The notes beneath the pieces are model-generated. The model saw only the letters and a list, made by a program, of their open reading frames with translations, did no database searches and was not told the origin of the DNA. A stretch of 64,000 bases of DNA from Phyllostachys edulis (taxonomy: Eukaryota; Streptophyta; Magnoliopsida; Poales; Poaceae): the NCBI GenBank assembly GCA_036346405.1, contig CM070546.1:101190826-101254825 (forward strand), in the 5' to 3' direction. Below, one piece after another: positions 13,471-25,500 of the stretch (positions are counted from its first letter, which is position 1; each line of letters begins with the position of its first letter). Both the position numbers and the translations under genes were made by a program.

Positions 13471-13586
13471 ACTGTGGTTACAAACGGGTAACATAAGCCC
13501 ATATTACATGCTAGCTCTCTCCACCGCACCCCTCCACTCCCCAGATTTTTTTTCCTGTTCGAAGCCAAGGCGAGTGCGGAGGCGAG

Positions 13587-16500
13587 ATGGCTTCCCCTGA
13601 CGCGGCGGCGCCGCCGCCGACGGAGCCCGACAGGTGGAGGGACCTGGACATGCTCCTCTCCCGCCCCGGCAACCTCGTCGACGCCACCTTCTACCCCAGC
13701 CCCGGGGTGAGCCGCCGCCGCCACCTCCCCGCTTCTCCCCCTTCTGTTCCGCTTTTTCGCCGTTTCTCTTTGCGATTTCTCGTGCTTTCCCCTGAGATGT
13801 CTTGGTCGCCGTGGTTGACTCGTGCGTGCAGCTGCGGGACGATATAGGGAGTTTCGTAGAGGTGCTGGTGGTGGGGGCGGGCGGGCTGGGCTGCGAGCTC
13901 CTCAAGGACCTCGCCCTCTCCGGGTTCAAGAAGCTGCACGTCATCGACATGGACACCATCGACGTCTCCAACCTCAACCGCCAGTTCCTCTTCAGGTCCT
14001 TCCCGCACCCATTATGGTTGGATCGCTACCGTCTTACGACTTGTGAGAGAAGATAGGGTTAATGTAGCGGTGGTGTTAAGTTTTGCTGCTTTGTTCTTGT
14101 TTGGTCCACGGAAAGAGCTCTTTCACTTGCACAGCGCATAATGTACGCATTAGAGAATTGATAAATAGAAGAAAGTTGTCAGGCTGTTATGTCCAGTAAA
14201 ATGCAATTGGACTGGTCTTGTCTTGCAAGTTCAACTGTTCACAAGTTCTGGGTTACTGAGAGAGAATAAAACATAGGCAGGGTTTAGGTCAAAAGATACT
14301 TTTACTCTGTGGCAACTATATATAGGCATATTTCCCTAAAAACATTATATAGGCATGGGAGGGTAGATAACTACCAAAAAATAGAGGCTAATTTGAGTTT
14401 CCCAAGCCAAGCTTGAGCGAATTGGGAAAAAAAAAGAATCCTCACTCTCCATTTAAAATTCAAAACGAGGCTGAAATTTTGCTTGGTTTCTCGTCAAGTC
14501 AAGCTGAAGCCTCACTTTATTGCAGAAGCAACCATTTATATGTTTCGATGCTACATCATTGTTCTATGTTTTCCTATCATTTATCATCTCAATGAGCATT
14601 GCATCTACTCTTGTACAGGGTTCAAGATGTTGGGAAGTCCAAGGCAGAAGTGGCTGCGAAGAGGGTCATGGAACGCGTTAGTGGAGTGAACATTGTGCCC
14701 CATTTTTGTAGGATTGAGGATAAAGAGATAGAGTTCTATAGTCAGTTTCAAATAATTGTGCTTGGTCTGGATTCAATTGAAGCTCGAAGCTATATCAATT
14801 CCGTGGCTTGTGGTTTCTTAGGTATATATTTCCATACCCGTTTTTATGTTGCTCTATTCTATGACTTGGAAAGAAGGCTTGAAACTAGCAGACGTCTTGG
14901 GTCTACAATGTGTTCATCTGTCCTCTTCTAGTATAATACTACCAACTTGGAATTTGCAAGCGAACTGTTAGCCTACAGTCCTACACATTCATCTCACTCA
15001 TAAATTGGGGATTAATAAAGTTTGATGAAAAAATGTGTTAGAGATGAACGGGAATTAATCCTGTTCCGTGTTATTCTGTCTTTGCCAAGTAATAATGTAT
15101 ATGATTTTGTGCACATAAAATCAAGGTTCTCAAGGATGGGCGTCACGAGCGATTGTGCAGTGGTGGGAGTCATCTTTGCAGTAAACGCAGCGAACTCCCC
15201 AGTAGGTAGAACACAACATGGGCCGTAAGCAGAGACCAAGACCAACCTGGCACGCCTGTATTTGGCGGTTGTCATTTGTCTTGAAACATGGGCACGACAT
15301 ATGTGGCTGTATGTCGCCTGACTCTGCTGAAGCGCATGGTGGCCTCACTTGCCTCGGCCATCTGCCACCAGACCGCTTGTCGTGGCCTTGCGCCATGCCG
15401 CAAGACGAGGTTGAGGATCGACATCTGGCGTCTTTGGTAGAGAACATATCCACCGATATATGTCTGCAACCTTGGGACGAGGATGTTTATAGCCATTGCA
15501 TTCGCCGTTGCGTTATCAAGAGTTATAGAAACAATCTTATTTTCTATTTGAAAATCATCAATTACCCCTAGTATGAGCTCAGTAATGGCATCTCTCGTGT
15601 GTGATTCAGTAATTAACTTAAACCCTCTGACTCTCTTGTCGAGCTCATACTCACCATCTAAATAATGGGTTACAACACTAATGTAGGCAGTTTTCTGGTG
15701 TGATGATGTCCAAATATCTGAAGTTAAAGAAAAAGAGTACTGAACTTTTTGGAAAATTTCTTTTAGTGCTGCTAGCTCTCTACTATACATCCCTAAAGTA
15801 TCAGATGATGTTGTTCTACTAACATGTTGGTACTGTGGACAAAAGCCATCGATACTCGTCAGCTATCCCCAGGCATAGGGGAATACGGCATGGATGATCG
15901 TCATATGGATGATGCGGAGGATCTGAAAATCTGCGTCTGGTCCGGACCGATGGAGATGCGGACTCGGTACCACATCCACGGATGGCAATATTGGTGGGTT
16001 CGTGCGGCGGCGTGGCCGGCGAAGAAATCTTTGGAAGCACGACCTCTGCCTAGGCGAGGACATTCGAGAGGGCCAAACGGTAGAGATCGCAACTTATAAT
16101 TATTGCAAATCTTAATTAACTGCTCGTACAGGTAGAGGGACAGTGCACTTGAATTGACACTACGAAGCATGGTTGAAAAAGATGGGGGCGCACACGCGAG
16201 GTGGAGTCTAGACGAAGCTCAACTTCGAGGCTGATGGCTCTGTAAGTACTTGGGCATACAACCCTCATTATGCCTGTGAGGAACTTGCTAGATATATTGT
16301 TTCCGAGGATGAACCGATTAGGATGGGTGAAAGTCGCTCATTCGAAAGAATGATCCAACGCTGCTTTTGTCCATAGTACCAACATGTTAGTAGGAGAACG
16401 ACATCATATTTTAGGGATGTATAGTAGAGAGCTAGCAGCACTAAAAGAAATTTTCCTAAATGTTTAGTACTCTTTTGCTTTAATTTCGAATATTTGGACA

Positions 16501-19500
16501 TCATCACACCAGAGAGCTGCTTACATAAGTGTTGTAGCCCATTATTTAGATGATGAGTATAAAGCTAAACAAGAGAGTAATATGGTTTAAGTTAATTACT
16601 AAATCACACACGAGAGATGCCATTGCTGAGCTCATACTATGGGTAATTGATGATTTTCAAATAGAAAATAAGATTGTTTCTATAACTCTTGATAACGCAT
16701 TGGCGAATACGATGGCTATGAACATCCTCACCCCAAGGTTGTTGACATATATCGGTGGATATGTTCTCCACCAAAGATGCATATGTCACATCCTCAACCT
16801 CGTTGTGCAAGACGGTACGGAGGTGATTGGCGTTTATTTGAACAATATCCGCAATACCCTTCGTTTCCTCTCAAGTTCAACGGTGGTGGCAGCCCGGTTC
16901 GCAGAGTATTGTGTAGCCAACGACAAGGCTCTAAGAAAATTCGGTCTTGACATGAAAGTGAGGTGGAACTCAATATACATCATGCTGAAGAAGGTGCAAG
17001 GGTATGAACATCTTATATCTGTCTTTGTCAATACTAACTCAGATAAGTTGATAGTTGCTAACTCAGATTGAGAAATTGTTATTTATTTTCGAGAGTTTTT
17101 TAGACCTTTTTCCAAAGCAACTAAGGGTCTATCCAGTATTTACTACCCTACCTTTTACTTAGTTATATATTTTATTTGGCTAATTGCAGACAAATTTACT
17201 AAATTTAGAGGGCATCCCCTTTTAGGTCATGTTGTTGCAGCAATGGAGGAAATATTTGTTAAATATTTTGGGTCTATTTCACACCTTTATTGCTTTGCTA
17301 TCATTTTGGATCCTACAAAAAAGTTAGCAGGTTTGCAGAAGGCTATGGAGGGAATAGGTGAGTGCCCCGGCCTTGATTTCTCCGAAGCTTTCGAACACGT
17401 CAAAAAAGAGTTTGTTCGTGTTTTCCGCTTGTATCATGACAAGTTTGGCGACAGTACGAGATCAGAGGCCTCACAGTAGACACATCTAGTCAAGATAAGC
17501 TTGACAACACACTTGTAGAAGAAGCTGAAGGGCAAGTCTAGTTCTTCACCCTCTCAGTCTCAGACGCCCCCCTAAGTGGAATTCTACCTCAGAGCTGAAC
17601 CACTACCTGGAGCATGATTTTGCAAACATCGATCCTGATATTTCTGACGGAGGCACGTTAGACTTGCTTGAGTGGTGAAAGAACAATAAGCAGATATTCC
17701 CTGTGTTGTGTCATTTTGCACAAGATATTCTATTGGTTCCGGTGTCCTGCGTCTCTTTGTTGGAAGAATAATTGAAGAAAGGAGGTCATCCCTCACGCCC
17801 AAGATGGTGGAGGCAATCACCTGTTGCAAAAGACTAAGAATTGGCAACCGAGCGACATCAACATCAACTCGAGGATCCCGAGATCGTAGTGGCGTTAGTT
17901 GAACTAAATGTCGAGTAGCCAATATGTATGTATGAATGTAATTACTATACTATTTTCCTTAACAGGGGAACCCCACACTAGGGTGTAAGGTTTTTAACGA
18001 TGCAGTAATAATGTGTGTAAAATATCAATGAAATTTCATTTCCCCCCTAATTCTTAAGTGCCCATAATTTTACCATTTTAACCATTTTAATTTAAATTGT
18101 AACTAAAGATCTTAATTAAATGAATTATTTTAGTATAATTCCCAATTAAATTAGCCCTTGCTTTGTTAATGACAATGAATTACTGATCATTGATTATTTC
18201 TATATTTTATTTTTCGTAATTTTCTCCTTTCCCCTCCGCTTTTTTTTGCCTTTTTTCCCTTCCTATTTTTCTTCCCTTCCTTTCCCTTCTTTTTTCTTTT
18301 CCCCTTTCCTTCCCTTTTTCCTTTTTCCTTTCGAGTTTCACTTTCCTTCCGCCTTCCCGCCTTGCGTAGGCGTAGCTCCTTCTTCCCCCTTCTCTTCCTT
18401 CTCCCTTCTCTTCCTATCCCACTCTCCCAGTCTCCCGCTTCCTAGTCCCCACTGGCTCCCTCTTTGGCTCCCTCTCAGGTGCAACCTCCGCCACCGTCGC
18501 TCCACCTCCTCGCCTCACCGCCATTGCTCGCCCGCCCGCCTCTCAGGCCTCCTCACCACACACTGCTGGCAAGTGGGCGTCTGGCGGCGCGGAGGCGTCT
18601 TGGCGCCACGGCTAATCTGATCTGCGAGGTGGGAGAGTCTTGACGCCATGGCCGTCTTGGCGGCGAGGTGGGGCCTTGACATCACGGCGGGCGGAATGGG
18701 TGAGCTCTGAGCCCGTGTGCCATGCATGTCTTGGCATAGCCGACAATAGCTTGGCGTGCCGCCGTCTTGCGTCTTTGAGCCTCGCTGAAGCGGCTTCTGT
18801 CTTGCAGCAACAACGACCGAGGAGTTCGGCGTCTTGCGTCGCGCCGTCGCACGCCATCTCCCCCACCTTCGATCCGGCCTCCCCCATCTCCAGTCTCACC
18901 CACCTCCGGGGCCGTGCCTCCCCGGCTCCCTCTGTCGCATCCCCCATCACCCCCACCTCCCCCCATCTCTAGTCTCCCCCACGGCCCATCCCCGGCGCCA
19001 CGCCTCCCCGCATTCCACTGCCGCCTCCGGCCTCCCCCACCCCTGATGCCTCCCTCGCCTGGCCACCTCCCCCCACTCTCGGCGACTCCCCCTGCCGCCT
19101 CCCCCATCTTCGCTTCTCCCGGTGGCGGTGGCGGCGAGCTCACTGGAGTCGGTGGCGGACAAGGTGGAGGTGGCGAGCTAACCAGAGACGGTGGTGGCGG
19201 GGATGTCTTTGGAGATGGCGACGACAGCGAAGGATGCGCCGAGCAGACGTGGTGATGCCGACGCAGATGCGGGGGTCGCAGCGCGGGCGGGCTTGGCGTG
19301 CCACCATGCTACGACCGTGCCGTGCCACCCGTCGTGCCACGTCCGCAGGCTCGGCCCGCCACATGGCGTCTTGTGCTTAGGCGTCTTGCGTCTTGAATGG
19401 CACGCCCAACTCAGTCTACTCCCACCCACCCAGGTTCGATTCCTAGGATCGGCACGATGTGGCTTATTTAATCAGAGTACACACGCGTGTGTGATCAGCG

Positions 19501-22500
19501 GGAAAGTGTGTGCCCGCGCTACGTGAGTTTCTTGTGCCTCCGCAAAATTCCTAGCATGTGCAATGGATGCACACTTGTGTGTGTGCGTGAGTGGGGTGTG
19601 CGTCATATGTACTAAAAAAATCAAGGTTCTCTAATTTAGTGCAGTTAATATTTGCCCATTATTGTCGGTTATTACCTTTGTAATGTAGGCTGATTAGGTT
19701 TCTGCTTCTCAATTGATCAGAGCTTACTACATTATAATTTACACCATCAAACTGACAAACTCAAAATGTTTATGAATGGTGTAATGATGCCAATATATCA
19801 TTGGAATTGCAGAGTATGACTCAGATGACAAACCAATCCTGGAGACAGTTAAACCTATGGTAGATGGTGGAACGGAAGGTTTCAAAGGTCATGCTAGAGT
19901 CATTAGACCAGGGACAACACCTTGCTTTGAATGCAACATATGGCTTTTTCCTCCCCAGGTCAAGTTTCCCTTATGTACCCTCGCTGAGACTCCGAGAACC
20001 GCAGCTCATTGCATTGAGTATGCTCATTTGATCAAATGGGACGAGGTACTATTCTTGTCTCTATAATTGCTCTTTGAGGGTTCCCCCCCTAACAACTAAG
20101 TTCACTCTTGTAGGTTCATCCTGGAAAACCTTTTGATGCTGATGATGCAGAACATATGCAGTGGATTTATTTAGAGGTTTGATTTACTGCAATGACATAA
20201 TTTATTTTAGCTCTATTTTTTTGTCTAATCTTTTTCTATATATAATTATACAGGCTTTAAAGAGAGCAGAACTTTTTGGTATCTCCGGAGTTACATACTC
20301 TTTGACTCAGGTCTGTTCTGTGTTTTATTCACCAGGCCTTGGCTGCAATTTTAGTCCTTAACTCCTTATGTATCTCAGAATTTATGCTTTTGCTGTATTG
20401 TGAAATGCGCTTATCTTGAATTCAGCAATGATGAATTCTATAGTCAAATAAACTTCAACATTCTTGCCGGGATCATAGCCTTTATTCCCTTTAATATCTA
20501 TTGGCATGTGGTGATATTAAACAATCCAACCTTGTTATGTTAAATTCATGTTCAAAGGGGCCAGCAACAATATTGTGCTGGGCGGGTGAATGCACTGCTG
20601 GGTTTGTGGAAGTTTTGGGAGTGTGTAGATGCAGCTCAAATGCAAAACCTGCCATCTAGATTTCTAGCCATGTCAAGATTCTCTCTTTTCTCTAGCACTC
20701 TTATGTACCCTCATACTTGGTGATTTCGCTACTAGATTTGGTGGTATGAGCATTTGTATAGTTGGGTTAGGATATGTGCAGGTTTGCACTGTGGGTTGTG
20801 TCCCATGGGCAAGCTGGCTCTCGGTAGGAGTTGGTCCTTGCCCACCTCAATGGCTGACTGAATAATATTTAAAAAGTTATGGATAAGAATGATCCTAACT
20901 CCTAAATGAGGGCTATAACTTATTTTTGTTTAATCCTGGAGTTTGTTTAAATTTTGAATGAATATTTCTTCTCAGCTATACCATGGTTGTCATGGCGTCG
21001 CCTAGGCGTCCGTGAGGCGGAGGCGAGCCTTGTGATCGCTCGCCTCGCCTTGGCCATCTCCGCTTGGCGTCACCGCACTTTCTGCCGGCCCAGTACTCCA
21101 TCTCCTCCTCTGCTCCCTCACTCCGCTCCTCCCTCTCTCTCCCTCCTCCTCCCCCGCCGCCCTCCTCAGGCGTCCCGTCATTGGATCAGGATCTCTTGCT
21201 CGGATCCGGCTGGGCTAATCGTCGCCGTCTCGAGCTACTGCGGAGAGGGAGGGAAGTGGAGGAGGAGAGGGGAGCCGAGCCGAGAGAGCGGGGGAGCGAT
21301 CATTGCTTAGGGAGGAGAGGAGCCGATCGTTGCTGGGAGGAGATGGGGAGGGTCGCCGTCATGAGGAGGGAGGAGTTGGGGAAGAAGTCGCCGTCGCCAC
21401 GGGAGGGAGGAGATGGGGATCGGGGAGGAGAAAGGGTGCCCAGAGACATTTCTCTGGTGAGACGGGTGAAGGGCAGGCGTGGCGAGCTTTGGGCGGCCGA
21501 GGCGTGGCGATTAGGCGGCCGGGCGGCGGATCTTCTGCTCCCAGTGTATTGCTCTCAATGTATTGACTAGTGTTGCTACTTGCTAGTTATAAAATTATAG
21601 TTGCTACTTAGCTCGCCTAAGCCTCGCCTAGAGGACGACTAGGCGCCCGCCTGGACGACTAGGCGTCCTGGCGCCCCTTAGGCGCCGTGGTCGCCAAGGT
21701 CGCCGTGACAACCTTGAGCTATACCTGTATCTTTGATTTTGGTGGTGCTACACATGTGCTGCTCTGTTGCTTTGTGCACAAAAATTCATCATCTTAACCA
21801 TATTATTACTTGATTTACCTGGTGCTAAAGCAGTGTTACATGCTTGTCATTATTGGTACTTGATGTTTTAATTTCCATACTATTTAATAGTGTTCATTTT
21901 TTGTCATAGATGTTTTTTGTGCCATTTGGTCAGTATGTCATTAGATATTACTCTGTGTATTCCATTGATGGTGCTTTGGTCTTATTATATCCACCTACTT
22001 AATGGGAATTACAAAATAAAAAATAAATTATCACTACTTAATGGGAATTATCAGTTTTAAAAAATATCTTTGGTATATAGTCCTTTGATAGTTGGCATTT
22101 CAGAATGAACCTTTTTGTTTTCAGTAGTATATGGAATCCTAATATTTATTGCAGCTGTGGTCTAATTTGCCAGTTCTATTCTATATTTATTTGTGCCAAC
22201 TAATTTTGCTTCTCGATTAATTGAATGACTAAGTACAAACTTTTGTATTTGTTGCACTGTATAAATCTTGGAAGGTTATAATTGTTAATTTAATAGGACA
22301 GTGACGTGTATTACTGCCTAATTTTTTTATGAATTGCAGGGTGTTGTCAAGAATATCATCCCAGCCATTGCTTCAACAAATGCAATTGTTTCTGCTGCTT
22401 GTGCTTTGGAAGCTTTGAAGCTTGTTTCTGGCTGCAGCAAAAGTGTGGCAAATTATCTCACGTGAGTTTCATTGCTTCATGTCCCATTCTTACTCTAAAA

Positions 22501-25500
22501 GTTGGTTTCCCCAAAGAGTTCAAACGAAGGGAGTTTTTCAAAGAATTATTTTGAAATGTCTTGTTCTTATCAAAGAGCAAAAAAGATACTTGCAACTCCA
22601 GAGCGGACTGGTCCCTAAATGGAACACAAGGATTAGCTGTTGACCATACAGGCATATAGCACACATCTTTCAGAAAATGACAGGTTGATTCACATGTATT
22701 AGTGGTAATGGTTCATTTCACGCACATGAGTTTATCTCAGTTCTATGAACCGGATAAAAGTAAAACCACCATATAACTCAAAAAGGTGCACAGGTCTAAC
22801 AACCTAACTAACTGTTAGTGAACCTAACTAACTGTTAGTGATATGCCCTGGAGGCAATCATAGAGGTGATTGTATCGCTTCTATGTTTATGAACTTTTGA
22901 ATAATATGTTATTTAGTCCCTTGAATGAAATATCATTTAAATTGATTGGCAAATATATGACTTGTTCGTGAAACTCTATTGATATTTGTGACTGTCATTC
23001 TAAACATCTATGATCTTATGTCATTATGTAGGACACTTATGATTTATAGATTAACACATGTATTAATTGATGGTTATGTTTTACGGATCATGGATATGAG
23101 ATATCAATCCAATAATGTGGATATATGTTAGAGAACATAGTGTATGTGGGATTCTTAGACCTGAGGTTGTCATGGTTTCCTACATGTGTAATAATTTACT
23201 TAGGGGTTGCCAAACGCTACTCCGTAGATGGGTAGCCATAAAGGTAGCTTTCGGGGTTTACTATGAAACATGCGGAGGAATATAAGCGATCAAGATAAAA
23301 TCTGCCCTCTTTAACGGGGAGATATCTCTGGACCCCTCGATGTGATTAAGTTAAAGAAGTGCATGACCATGCCAAATATGGTCGAGGAGTCAACTGCAAC
23401 TAAGTAATCCACTACAAGATCGAGTGAAAGATCAAGCTATCATAGGATGGCATACATCTTGCTTTGAGATCGATCTGGTATCGTGAGGCAAAGGGATCAA
23501 CACACGAGCTTTATAAATGTTCGTTTGATATGATTTTTATGTGTATTCGGGAGTCGCTATATCCTGCTAGGAATTGCTATCGACTTGTGGATCGGAAAGG
23601 AATTTTTGGTCACGGTCGATTGCACATGAACCTACAGGGTCACATACTTAATGGGTTGAACCTACAGGGTTACGTACTTAATGGGTTGAAACAAACTAGT
23701 TTGGATTGGATTCGTTAGAGGCTTAAATCGGATTATAATCCGTACGTGGTTAAGAGTCCAAATGGGCTTCTAATGTAGGGATTCGTACATTAGGGGCTTT
23801 TGGGATATTATTGCACCATCCACCGAAACCCTAGCCGTCTCCTTCCCGAAGGCCCTACCATGTGTACTAGTGCTAGTACACCGACGCACAACGTTCCATC
23901 CCTGGATAACTAGTTCGGATTGAATCCGTTAAATGCTTAAATCAGATTATAATCCATACGTGGTTAAGAGTCCTAATAGGTTTCTTACGTAGGGATCCGT
24001 ACGTTATGGGCTATTGGGATGTTGCACCACACACCGAAACCCTAGCCACCACCTCCCCGAAGGCTCTACCGTGCACGCTGGTGCTAGCACACCGACGCAT
24101 GACGTCCCACCACTGGACGTGTGGATACGGTAGAGACACTGTTGCGCTGATCGAGGACGATCCGCAACGTACATAAGGAATACGAGAGGCTGCTGGAGAA
24201 GATGATCGGCGGCCAAGGACGTTGGACGATCGACTACTTCCACTTTATCGACGCGCGCGACGTTGGATCGGGCTACTCTAACTCTTCTTCCGTTGCACTG
24301 CGCGTCTAGTGGTAGTGGTAATGATCAATAATCTCTTACTCGCATGGCTTCCTGATTTATATGGTAAATTTTTTTATTGCGCACTAGTGTTGCCTACCTG
24401 TATCCCAACACTAGCAGCTTCCAAACAGACTAACTACTTCATGTAACTATAAAGGAATCCTACACACTAAACTTCAATTGATGATAAACAATGGCATAGC
24501 CTTCAATGTTAATCATATGCACTCACAATAGTCAATAATCGACATGCACACATTGTCAATTTCCCGAAAAGCAACAGTCGTAAACTAAATAAATGTACCA
24601 TCTCATAGATCATCACTCTTTAATGATTTGATTGCGCATGTTCAACAGTAAACACCAATCACCAATCTGCCCACCAAAATGGAACCAAATTATAGAAGAA
24701 ATTGAAGTATGAGAATAAGAAATGAAAAATGTAAACGAAAAAGTGCATAGTTTCACCTCCAATGCTAAAAGTCACCAGATCTTATCAATCTATGCTGCTT
24801 GACAATCTATGCATGTGATGCTCATGTGCCATATACGAACTGATCAGTGGTTGGTGATCAACAAGCTAATATCAGAGCTCAGAATTGGATGATGGTGTCC
24901 ACTGCTTGTTGCTCTTCAACATTGCTGATCGCTTGCAATTGTGAATTGTCAGTTTGTCACAGTCCTACCCTGGGACAGACCCCAAAAGTTAAACTGCTGG
25001 AGTTGAAATCATGAAGCACAGCATACTTATATGTCACTAATACAAATTGGTTTGACTGGCACAAGTTGCTTTTTTGTTTTGTGCTGGCATTCTACTTCCT
25101 TTTTTGCTTGAAATGATTTAGCCAAAATTGGTTTGTGTCATCTGTCACCATATTTCCTCAAAACATTTAAATTGTTTGGTATCTCTTGTTAAGAGTAGTA
25201 ATGTAATAGTCATATATGGGTTAGGGGTAGTAATGTAATTGTAGTAGTTTAGGGTTTCTAGTCTAGGGTTTCACTTGTACACTATATATTGCCCCTTTGG
25301 GCTCTTGCAATATAAGAAAGATTTCAGCCCTCATTTCTTCTTCTCTCCTATAATCTAACATGGTATGGGAGCATAGATCCATAACCTAGCATCCTCTTCC
25401 ACTGCTGCAGCCCCCGGGCGAGAAATCTCCACTCCCGGGGGCAGCACCAATAGTTTCTTCAATTCTTCATCTTCTTCCAGTAGCATCAATCTAACCAAGT

